NCBI RefSeq assembly: GCF_004208525.1
Contig: NZ_SGIT01000004.1
Coordinates: 1-64,000 of the forward strand
Length of the DNA: 64,000 nucleotides
Direction: 5' to 3'
Source of the DNA: Sphingobacterium corticibacterium
GTDB lineage: Bacteria > Bacteroidota > Bacteroidia > Sphingobacteriales > Sphingobacteriaceae
Position 1 is the stretch's first letter, and every line of letters starts with the position of its first letter. This document shows positions 46,774-54,600 of the stretch, in pieces. The position numbers and the translations under genes were made by a program. Under the pieces are notes generated by a model that worked only from the letters and a program-made list of their open reading frames with translations, did not search any database and was not told the origin of the DNA.

Positions 46774-46801
46774 CACTTAGAAAGATTTAGCAATTTGAAT
46801 A

Positions 46802-46835
46802 AAGTGAGGTTCCTGATGGGCAGGAACCTTCACTT
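46802..46835. repeat. Strong hairpin in the metN relic region
   Basis: AAGTGA-GGTTCCTG pairs with CAGGAACC-T-TCACTT (14 bp with one bulge, loop ATGGG). No T run follows on either strand. On the plus strand it is followed by CTAACCAATTATAAACCTAATTTATG and a six-codon ORF (46861-46881). That leader is A/C-rich like those before many Bacteroidota SusC genes and may be a beheaded gene start. Confidence 0.55.
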
Positions 46836-46895
46836 AGCTAACCAATTATAAACCTAATTTATGATGAGGCAAATTTTGTGAAGTGTTTTCGGTTT

Positions 46896-46941
46896 CCAAA
46901 AAACAAAGCCCTTCTTTTTACGGAAGGGCTTTGTTTTTTGG
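46896..46941. terminator. Attenuator terminator of the metN leader
   Basis: A perfect 19-bp stem (46896-46914 with 46923-46941, loop TTTTTACG). On the minus strand, the leader-peptide end TACGAAGGG (complement of 46967-46975) can pair with CCCTTCCGTA (complement of 46919-46928), which would block the terminator. This gives mutually exclusive structures. The arms contain T6/A6 runs, so it can act in either direction. Confidence 0.8.
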
Positions 46942-46956
46942 AATACCATAAAGCAA

Positions 46957-47043
46957 TCATCGAAAACCCTTCGTATAAATACACAAACACATATACATCT
47001 GCATTGACTTATTTTTCTGTTGTATGTTCGCGTATCTAATCAT
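46957..47043 (-). CDS. Putative Met/Cys-rich leader peptide of the metN relic
   Basis: This minus-strand ORF directly follows the promoter and precedes the attenuator terminator. Its centre reads MQMYMCLCIYTKGFR, with three Met and two Cys in eight residues. Start codons are possible at 47043 (28 aa, very near the expected transcription start), 47004 or 46998; the last two leave a better 5' UTR. The last codons overlap the antiterminator strand. Stalling at Met/Cys codons would favour the antiterminator. The gene it controlled is now only a fragment. Confidence 0.55.
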   Translation of the reverse strand: MIRYANIQQKNKSMQMYMCLCIYTKGFR

Positions 47044-47047
47044 AAAG

Positions 47048-47079
47048 CAAAGATATAAAAAAATCTATTAACTTAGTAG
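47048..47079 (-). promoter_or_regulatory. Sulfur-type operator 4 and promoter of the metN relic
   Basis: CTATTAACTTAGTAG (47065-47079) is the copy closest to the consensus dyad. On the minus strand the -7 box TATCTTTG (47048-47055) lies 9 nt away, about one helical turn closer than the 18-20 nt seen in copies 1-3 and 6. Confidence 0.65.
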
Positions 47080-47127
47080 TCTTTTTAAAAAAATAAAAGT
47101 TTTTGTTTTATAGTGTTTTGTGTTCTG

Positions 47128-47379
47128 TTAAGTCTGCCTTTTAAAATACCAATACGTATATTGTTCTTTTCGTAGCGGAAATACAAATGGAATTTCATCT
47201 AAACGATTTTCTCTATCCAATTTCTTTAATAACTGACGGAGTTTTAGGCCAGCTGCGTGGTTTCTATCGAGAACCTTTCTTTCCAATAAAATAGAAGCAA
47301 TTACCTTCACAGGAACCTCGTGTGCATCCGTGTTATTTTGAAAATAACTCTGCACCGCTTTGTTTATTTCCTGTATCAT
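47128..47379 (-). CDS. Small hypothetical protein, last gene of the encapsulin operon
   Basis: An 83-aa protein of mixed charge with no signal peptide: an N-terminal helix (IQEINKAVQSYFQNN), VPVKVIASILLERKVLDRNHAAGLKLRQLLKKLDREN, and an aromatic end (QYTYWYF). I recognise no family; the helix-turn-helix-like middle could be a small winged-helix-like fold, but this is a guess. Its start is 2 bases after the serine acetyltransferase stop, so it is cotranscribed and coupled with it. A link to cysteine synthesis or storage follows from position only. Confidence 0.7.
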   Translation of the reverse strand: MIQEINKAVQSYFQNNTDAHEVPVKVIASILLERKVLDRNHAAGLKLRQLLKKLDRENRLDEIPFVFPLRKEQYTYWYFKRQT

Positions 47380-47381
47380 CG

Positions 47382-48191
47382 TTATAGACCGATTTTAGGA
47401 TCAGCGAACTTTACTTGTGACTTATGGTAGACGGTTGTATAAGCGGGTACACTACTGGTTAGCCATACATTACCGCCAATGATTGCATGACGACCTATTC
47501 TGGTTTCTCCACCTAGAATCGTCGCCCCTGCATATATAATCACATGATCTTCAATAATGGGGTGCCGTCGTTGGCCCGCAAGGAATTTGTCTACACTTAA
47601 AGCACCGAGCGTAACTCCTTGGTATAATTTTACATAATCACCAATGATAGTTGTTTCTCCGATAACTAGACCTGTGCCGTGATCTATATGAAAATGTCTG
47701 CCGATGGTGGCTCCTGGGTGGATGTCGATTCCGGTACGCTCATGCGCATATTCTGTTAGGATACGAGGAAATAGAGGTACGTCATCCAGCCATAGCTGAT
47801 GTGCCATTCGATATAAGCTTATTGCTAGAAAACCAGGGTAAGTGCGTATGACTTCACTGAGATTTTTTGCCGCCGGATCGCCATCTAACATCGCCTGTGC
47901 ATCTTCCAGCAACTGCTGATAGATATCGGGTAAGGCATGGAAAAAGTTACGCACGATTTTTGCATGGTCACATGCCGCGCAATCTTTACTTTTCAATAAA
48001 AGCTCATACAGTTCATTCTCGTGTATCTTGAAAGTTGCTCTAACGGCCTCTACAGATAGTAGTTTCTTTGAATTGCGCTCGGGGAACATCAGTCGGAATA
48101 CGTTCCGTGCCCACTCCCAAATCCGGACATTGCTGGGCATGTCATGGGTCTCTTGGTGTCGTGTAAATAAATTTTCGTAGAACTCATGCAT
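47382..48191 (-). CDS. cysE: Serine O-acetyltransferase
   Basis: This enzyme makes O-acetylserine, the precursor of cysteine. The 269-aa protein has an alpha-helical N-terminal half and a left-handed beta-helix C-terminal half with the hexapeptide pattern: DIHPGATIGRHFHIDHGTGLVIGETTIIGDYVKLYQGVTLGALSV. The family catalytic Asp/His pair lies in HIDHGTG. It is of the EpsC/SrpH-like longer type found in Family 2A encapsulin loci. It follows the cysteine desulfurase by 64 bases and precedes a small protein by 2. Confidence 0.93.
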   Translation of the reverse strand: MHEFYENLFTRHQETHDMPSNVRIWEWARNVFRLMFPERNSKKLLSVEAVRATFKIHENELYELLLKSKDCAACDHAKIVRNFFHALPDIYQQLLEDAQAMLDGDPAAKNLSEVIRTYPGFLAISLYRMAHQLWLDDVPLFPRILTEYAHERTGIDIHPGATIGRHFHIDHGTGLVIGETTIIGDYVKLYQGVTLGALSVDKFLAGQRRHPIIEDHVIIYAGATILGGETRIGRHAIIGGNVWLTSSVPAYTTVYHKSQVKFADPKIGL

Positions 48192-48255
48192 CGTATTATA
48201 ATTTTAAATTTCTATCCTATCGTATACAAAACTTTTTTATCTACATATATATTTA

Positions 48256-49989
48256 CTAATATCTTGCTGCCTTCCATGCTAAACGATCAACTGTCCTGGC
48301 AAGCAGATCAATCTCTTGATAGGTATTGTAAAAAGCAAGGGATGGCCTTACCGATGATTCGTAACCGAGTCGTCTCAAAATCGGTTGTGCACAGTGATGG
48401 CCGGTCCGCACAGCAATCCCCACCTCATTTAGTGCTTGCCCCACCTCATCGTTGCTATAGCCTGCTAAGGTAAAGGAAAGTACGCTTGTTTTTTCTTTTG
48501 CCGTGCCGATCAACTTAACCCCCGCAATCTGTTTAAGCTGAGTCGTAGCATAGTCGAGAAGTTCATGTTCGTAACGATAAATATGGTCAAGACCGATACG
48601 TTGGACATACTGAATAGCAGCACCTAATCCGACAGCGTCTGCAATATTGCCTGTTCCGGCTTCGAAGCGATTCGGTGCATTATGAAATTCCGTTCTCTCG
48701 AGGGTGACATCGCGAATCATGTTTCCTCCGCTCTGATAGGGTTGGGTGCTGTTGAGGAGGTCTTCCTTTCCATACAATACGCCAATTCCCGTAGGGCCAA
48801 ATATTTTATGGCCGGAAAAGACAAAGAAATCAGGATCTAGTTCTTGAAGGTCTACAGATATGTGTGAAACAGATTGTGCACCATCTAGCAGTACTTTTGC
48901 GCCGGCATTGTGCGCTAAATCGATAATTTTCCTGACAGGAGTTATAGTACCTAGTGCATTGCTCACGTGGGTAAAAGATACTAGTTTTGTTTTGGGGCTT
49001 AGCAATTTAGCATACTCTTCTATTAATAAGTTTCCTTCATCGTCTACCGGAATCACGCGAATCCTGAACCCTTTTTTCTTGCTGAGTTGTTGCCAGGGAA
49101 CGATATTAGCATGGTGTTCTAGGTGGCTGATGATGATTTCATCGTCGCTACTCAGGTGCTGATCTCCCCAACTGTTGGCGATGAGGTTAATAGCCTCGGT
49201 CGTTCCTCTGGTGAAAACGATCTCGTTGGCAGAGGTAGCGTTAAGAAAACGCTTTATAATGTTTCGTGCTTCTTCGTATGCATCTGTCGCCCGCGCTGCT
49301 AATTCATGGGCAGCCCTATGGATATTGGAGTTTTCTTTCTTATAGAACTGCGATATTCTATCTATAACAACCTGCGGTTTCTGGGTAGTAGCCGCATTGT
49401 CTAACCAAACGAGGTTTTTGCCATTTACAAACTCTTGAAGGATTGGGAAATCCTGACGGATAGCGTAAACATCGAATGCAGTTGGCAAACGTTGAACACT
49501 TTTTATATCCGTATCGCCAAACGGATTATATACTTTTCCGGTCTCTTGTTTAGTTTTCGTTGATTTTAAGAAGTAATACGAAGCGGATTGCTGTTCAACA
49601 GGAATTTGGGATGTATGCTTAAAGCTGCTAAAGTGTTGTAAGACTTGATTTAAATTATCAAGATGATCATTAGCTGTTTCCTGAAAAGGGACATGCAATA
49701 GAGAATGGGTACGCTCAATGGGAATACTGCTGGGTTCAGAATCGTATATCTCCGGCTGTCTACCGTTACCGGAGACAGCTGGAGATATATTTTCCTTATG
49801 TAATAATTTGTCATTAAAACTTGTAGGCGGATTGTCGATATCGAAATCCTTATAATATGCTCTTGACGTATAATTATCTTGCACGGATGACGCCACGACC
49901 TCCGTATGGTTGTCTGTCGGGAGGGCCTTAAAGTGCTTATTGGCTTCTTTCGCTAGAAAAGCTTCAAATTCTTTATCTAAATGAGGCAT
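48256..49989 (-). CDS. Cysteine desulfurase with N-terminal encapsulin-targeting extension
   Basis: A SufS-type PLP enzyme that removes sulfur from cysteine. The 577-aa protein is about 170 residues longer than normal SufS. The catalytic domain starts near FDVYAIRQDFPIL and has WLDNAATTQKPQ, SHLEHHANIVPW, the PLP lysine in FSGHKIFGPTGIGVLYG and the active cysteine in RTGHHCAQPILRRLG. Residues 1-170 are hydrophilic and low in complexity, as in the disordered cargo-loading region of desulfurases packaged in Family 2A encapsulins (SrpI systems). The encapsulin gene is immediately upstream with a 30-base gap, which makes cargo status very likely. Confidence 0.94.
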   Translation of the reverse strand: MPHLDKEFEAFLAKEANKHFKALPTDNHTEVVASSVQDNYTSRAYYKDFDIDNPPTSFNDKLLHKENISPAVSGNGRQPEIYDSEPSSIPIERTHSLLHVPFQETANDHLDNLNQVLQHFSSFKHTSQIPVEQQSASYYFLKSTKTKQETGKVYNPFGDTDIKSVQRLPTAFDVYAIRQDFPILQEFVNGKNLVWLDNAATTQKPQVVIDRISQFYKKENSNIHRAAHELAARATDAYEEARNIIKRFLNATSANEIVFTRGTTEAINLIANSWGDQHLSSDDEIIISHLEHHANIVPWQQLSKKKGFRIRVIPVDDEGNLLIEEYAKLLSPKTKLVSFTHVSNALGTITPVRKIIDLAHNAGAKVLLDGAQSVSHISVDLQELDPDFFVFSGHKIFGPTGIGVLYGKEDLLNSTQPYQSGGNMIRDVTLERTEFHNAPNRFEAGTGNIADAVGLGAAIQYVQRIGLDHIYRYEHELLDYATTQLKQIAGVKLIGTAKEKTSVLSFTLAGYSNDEVGQALNEVGIAVRTGHHCAQPILRRLGYESSVRPSLAFYNTYQEIDLLARTVDRLAWKAARY

Positions 49990-50019
49990 ACATTAACTTT
50001 TAGGGTTTAAAAAAACAAA

Positions 50020-50943
50020 TTATTGATAATTATACGTATGGTATTGGGTAATATCTACGTTTTCCAATACAGCTATTGCATCATCGACCAGTACCACCAG
50101 CGAACAGTACAATGATATAAGATAAGACGCAATGGCTTTGTCATTTATGCCGGTGAACTTCACTGATAGACCGGGTGTTTGTTCACCTGGTAAATTGGGT
50201 TGATAGAGTCCGATGACGCCTTGACGCTCCTGTCCGGTTCTGATTAATAATATTTTAGTTTTCCCTTTTACGATAGGCACCTTGTCGCTAGGGATTAAAG
50301 GAATACCTCTCCAAGTCAAGAATTGTGATCCAAATAACGAAACGGTCGGTGGTGGTACACCACGGCGTGTACACTCTCTCCCAAATGCCGCTATGGCTAA
50401 TGGGTGCAATAGAAAAAAGCCCGGCTGTTTCCAAACCTTTGTTATCAACTCGTCCAAATCATCCGGAGTTGGCGCTCCGGTTCTGGTTTTTACAATCTGT
50501 TTAGCGGCAACGTTGCTAAGTATGCCGTAATCTGGATTGTTGATAAGTTCACTTTCTTGCCGTTCTTTGATTTTTTCAATGGCCAAACGAAGTTGTTCGC
50601 TGATCTGATTATAGGGATGGCTATAAAGATCCGACACACGTGTATGAACATCTATTAATGTATTTACGGCATTCAGGTTATATTCCCGCGGTTCTTCTTC
50701 GTAGTCCACGAAAGTGTGTGGTAATACACTTTCATCCCGTCTGGAGCAATCTACCTCAATACTATCTTCACCGACTACCTTATTTAGCCTAAATACGCCC
50801 GATTCCACAGGTATCCAGTGCAGCAAATGTACCAGCCAACGAGGTGATATGCTTTCAAGCTGAGGTACGGTTCTGGTCGCTATGGCTAGTTGACGAGCCG
50901 CGACATCTCCTAGAGCAGTTTGTTTTTTTAAGTTTTCGCTCAT
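50020..50943 (-). CDS. srpI: Family 2A encapsulin shell protein (SrpI-like)
   Basis: A 307-aa HK97-fold shell protein. ALGDVAARQLAIATRTVPQLESISPRWLVHLLHWIPVESGVFRLNKV at the N-terminus and PTPDDLDELITKVWKQPGFFLLHPLAIAAFGRECTRRGVPPPTV, GSQFLTWRGIPLIPSDKVP and GKTKILLIRTGQERQGVIGLYQPNLPGEQ match the sulfur-starvation-induced SrpI encapsulins. These shells enclose a cysteine desulfurase; characterised examples store or generate elemental sulfur. No cyclic-nucleotide-binding insertion is present, so it is type 2A rather than 2B. It is preceded by an 87-aa gene and a promoter with the sulfur-type operator. Confidence 0.95.
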   Translation of the reverse strand: MSENLKKQTALGDVAARQLAIATRTVPQLESISPRWLVHLLHWIPVESGVFRLNKVVGEDSIEVDCSRRDESVLPHTFVDYEEEPREYNLNAVNTLIDVHTRVSDLYSHPYNQISEQLRLAIEKIKERQESELINNPDYGILSNVAAKQIVKTRTGAPTPDDLDELITKVWKQPGFFLLHPLAIAAFGRECTRRGVPPPTVSLFGSQFLTWRGIPLIPSDKVPIVKGKTKILLIRTGQERQGVIGLYQPNLPGEQTPGLSVKFTGINDKAIASYLISLYCSLVVLVDDAIAVLENVDITQYHTYNYQ

Positions 50944-51004
50944 ACTTCTATATTTAAATTTTTAAGAACACATAAGTATATTAGCTTCATTTTGTAGAAG
51001 CTAC

Positions 51005-51268
51005 CTATCCCGCAATAATTATATTATTATCTCCCGAAAGTTTTATAGGTACCATATGGATTGTTGTAAAACCGTCGTCCCTGCTTATAATGGGCGACAA
51101 ATCTACGCCCTTTCTGCGTAGCGCAGAGATGACAGCCGTACGGAAAGCAGAACGATCCCGCCCCCATCCTGTACCCTTTACCAGATCATTATTTAGTTCG
51201 ATCAGTTCCGAAATACTGTATTGAAGGAACTGTTGGAGAAGATGTCCTTGTAGATTGTGTGTCTTCAT
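51005..51268 (-). CDS. Small hypothetical protein, first gene of the encapsulin operon
   Basis: An 87-aa protein, probably cytoplasmic. The N-terminal half is helical (LLQQFLQYSISELIELNNDLV). The second half carries GTGWGRDRSAFRTAVISALRRKGVDLSPII followed by beta-strand-like DGFTTIHMVPIKL. No known family comes to mind. It starts about 140 nt after the operator promoter and ends 61 bases before the encapsulin gene. It could be a minor cargo, shell accessory or regulator of the compartment; position is the only evidence. Confidence 0.7.
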   Translation of the reverse strand: MKTHNLQGHLLQQFLQYSISELIELNNDLVKGTGWGRDRSAFRTAVISALRRKGVDLSPIISRDDGFTTIHMVPIKLSGDNNIIIAG

Positions 51269-51413
51269 ACAATTTTGAATTTAGTATTTACCTATTACCT
51301 TAATTGTATTCAAAAATGAAAGGATGCGCTTATTTTGGACGATACCCGTATTATTTTACCACCGTGGTGCCCGCACTCGGTTGGCTTGCTTATGCATTGC
51401 AATTCTGAATACT

Positions 51414-51447
51414 CTACAAAACTAGTAGACTTTTTTTAAATTCCAAA
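51414..51447 (-). promoter_or_regulatory. Sulfur-type operator 5 and promoter of the encapsulin operon
   Basis: On the minus strand TTTG (51444-51447), 19 nt, then TAGTTTTG (51417-51424) forms a good -33/-7 pair. The dyad CTACAAAACTAGTAG (plus-strand 51414-51428; one half degenerate) lies right over the -7 box, which suits a repressor. The 5' leader of about 140 nt carries no convincing Cys-rich peptide. Confidence 0.62.
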
Positions 51448-51516
51448 AAACTTTTATAAATAATCCTTATGAAAATGAGTGTATTATTCGAAAAAGAGGA
51501 TTCGATAAAAAAAAGA

Positions 51517-51559
51517 CTATTAATTTAGTAGTATTTATTTTTTTATCTTTTTATATTTG
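51517..51559 (+). promoter_or_regulatory. Sulfur-type operator 6 and promoter of the fifth SusCD pair
   Basis: CTATTAATTTAGTAG (51517-51531) is followed after 20 nt by TATATTTG (51552-51559). It is divergent from the encapsulin promoter; the two operators are about 90 bases apart. Confidence 0.72.
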
Positions 51560-51614
51560 CTGCATCGTCTGATTAAGTGTAAAAAAAACACTTTTCAGTT
51601 CTGATATAAAAAAG

Positions 51615-51641
51615 CAAGTAGACAATTGGCGTTGGCACTTG
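51615..51641 (+). promoter_or_regulatory. Conserved 5'-UTR hairpin, copy F
   Basis: Arms CAAGT (51615-51619) and ACTTG (51637-51641) enclose AGACAATTGGCGTTGGC. The box TTAACTTTTAAAC follows before the ATG at 51669. Here the hairpin is in a 5' leader of about 100 nt. Confidence 0.77.
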
Positions 51642-51668
51642 TCATTATTAACTTTTAAACGGTATAAA

Positions 51669-54600
51669 ATGAACAAAAAAAGAATACGGCGGTATTCTAT
51701 TTATCTGCTATTTTCTGTTGTTTTTTGCGGTACACGTATAGTATACGCTCAAGAAGATCCCAAACCGCTCATCAACGCAACATTGTCTGGTCAGGTTATC
51801 GATTCCTTGACCAACGAGCCATTGGTCGGTGCCACGGTTCAGTTACAGGCGGTTACCCACAGCGTAACAACAGATCGTGAAGGCCGATTTCAATTCGTAA
51901 CGGGTCAGAAGTTGCCCTTTACGTTAATCGTTTCTTCTATCGGTTACCAGACCAAAATAGTCGTGGTGCGTACCTCGCCAGTAGTTATTGCCTTAAGCCC
52001 CTCATCTGAGGATTTGGACGAGGTGGTGGTGGTAGGATATGGTACTACGCGCCGTCGCGATATCACCGGATCTATTTCCCAAATCAAGGGTGAAGATATG
52101 AACGACCGTCCTGTGGGTAATATTGTGGCCGGTATACAGGGGAAGGCAGCCGGAATAGATATAACCTCCAATACTCGACCGGGGGGTATCGGATCCATCC
52201 GGATCCGGGGTAACCGCTCTATTAATGCATCCAACGAGCCTTTGTATGTCGTTGATGGAATTCCGATCTCTGCTGCGGAAGCAGCGGTATTGAATCCGAA
52301 AGATATCGCCTCCATTGAGATATTAAAAGATGCTTCGGCTACCGCAATTTATGGCTCACGGGGAGCGAATGGTGTTATCCTTGTGACGTTGGTAGAAGCA
52401 AAACAGGGGCAGGTCACTATTAAGATAGATGGAAACACCTCGCTGGACGGAATTCAATCCACAACAGACTGGATGAATTCTGCGGAACTATTGGATTGGC
52501 AACGGACGACGCATATCACGGGAGGCACTTATACAGGTAAATATGGCACAGCACCGGATCCGGATTTTGACATCTTTACATTTGGCGGAGGCGAGACTTA
52601 TGGCCAGGAATCTATCAGAAAAGCCTATGATTGGGATACCGACGGCAACGTGGTTTTGAGAGATGCTACAGCAGAAGAAATCGCTAACGGTTATATGGAG
52701 AAGATACCCGTTTATCACCCTGATCGTCTTTTGAATCAAAACTGGACGGATTTGGTGACTCGCTTAACAACTACCCATAACCACAATCTTTCCATGTCTT
52801 CGGGAAGCGAAAAATCTTCCCTTTACCTTTCTGCCGGTATTCTGGACCAAAAAGGGGCGATGATCGACCAGGACTATAAACGTTATTCCGTCACTTTGAA
52901 AGGAGACGTGTCTCCCCGGCATTGGATAAAAATGGGCATATCAACAATCGGTTCTTACGGGAAACAGAACTACGGCATGGCAGACAACTCCGCCAACTCC
53001 GGAGGTAAGGATTCCTATGGGCAGGCACTCAGTTTGATGCCATACGCCCCTGCGTATGACGAAAATGGCGATATATTGAATACGGACCGGAACGGTCTGT
53101 CGGCACACAACGTACTGCTCAATATTGCCAACAGTAAAAATGAATACGTACAGTACAGCGTTCTGGCGAACAGTTTTGCGAATATCACGTTCAGTCCCTG
53201 GCTCCGGTATCAACTACGGTTCGGGGTACAATACACCGGACAAGAGAATGGGTCTTTTTATGGCCCGGACTATACCAACCCTTTTTCTGCGGTCGGCACT
53301 GCTCCTTTGATCGGTTATAATAACCAAGGCAAGCGGCTTTCCTGGGTATTGGAAAATCAGCTGTCTTTTGAAAAACAATGGGCCGCCCACAACCTCAAAA
53401 TTGACGCCTTACAATCATCACAGGAAAATAAGTCCAACGGTATCAATATCCGCGCGCAACATATCACCTTTCCCACCTCGCTATGGTATAATCTATCCGC
53501 AAATGACGATGGCCGCCCGATGAGTTATGGAACGTCATACAGTCGGTGGGCACTACGATCTTATATGTTACGGACAAATTATGCTTTAAAAGACCGCTAC
53601 CTGCTCACCGCTACCGGACGATGGGACGGTGCTTCCGTACTGGCAGAAGGTAATAAATTTGCGTTTTTCCCCTCTTTGGCGGTCGCGTGGAAGCTCGAAG
53701 AAGAGCCGTGGCTTAAACAAGTCTCTTGGATAAACCAGTTCAAGCTTCGTTACGGATGGGGAACGACCGGTAACTCTTCTGTATCTCCCTATACCACGAC
53801 GGGTACCATAGCCGGTGCAGCCTATGTTTTCGATGAGACACAGTACGCCGGCTATAAGTCTTCTTCCATGCCGAACAGCGCGTTACGTTGGGAGAAAACG
53901 CAACAGCATAATATTGGCTTGGATTTTTCCGTGTTCAGTAATAAAGTATCGGGAAGTGTAGAATGGTATCAGGCAAACACCAGCGACCTCCTGCTGTCGC
54001 GATCGATCCCTCCTGTATTGGGTTACAATAGTGTACTGACGAATGTCGGCAGAACGAGCAATAAAGGTGTGGAAATTACGATAAACACCCGTAATATAGA
54101 AAAGACAGACTTCTCTTGGTCGAGTTCGATTACATGGGGACGGAATGTTGAAAAGATAGTTGAATTAACGGATGGTAAAGTTGATGACCAAGGTAGTGGT
54201 TGGTATATAGGCCACCCGATAAATGTATTTCGGGATTATGAATACGACCGATTGTGGCAAAATACAGATGAAGACCAACGGTTGATGGAGTTGTATAAAA
54301 CTATAGGTAACATCACATCGCTTCCCGGACAGGTCAAGGTTAAGGACCAGCCATTTATCGAATCCGCAGCGGGTAGCGAAGGTTCAAAGACCGTCGTTTT
54401 GGCATCCGGAGAGCAGGTTACCTATCTAGATAATGGCTTTGGTACGATCAATGATGATGATAAGGTTATTTTAGGCAGCAACCGTCCCAGGTGGCAAGGT
54501 GGTATCGTCAATTCCTTCCGATACAAAAACTTCGATTTCTCCTTTTTTGTGTATGCCCGGATCGGGAACCTGTACTATGGGGCTTTACAAACACTGGGGA

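Noticed and set aside
46742..47128. A plus-strand promoter reading from the dyad at 47065-47079 toward the encapsulin operon
   Set aside because: No -7 box was found at the usual distance on the plus strand, and the adjoining genes are on the minus strand, reading toward it.
51320..51400. Short minus-strand ORF (MHKQANRVRAPRW) in the encapsulin leader as a further leader peptide
   Set aside because: It contains no Cys and only its start Met, lacks the RMCR ending, and no alternative pairing was found after it.
12279..51641. The conserved hairpins as recombination (SusC shufflon) sites
   Set aside because: All copies lie in one orientation in untranslated leaders, no invertase or integrase is encoded in the window, and compensatory stem change points to RNA structure.
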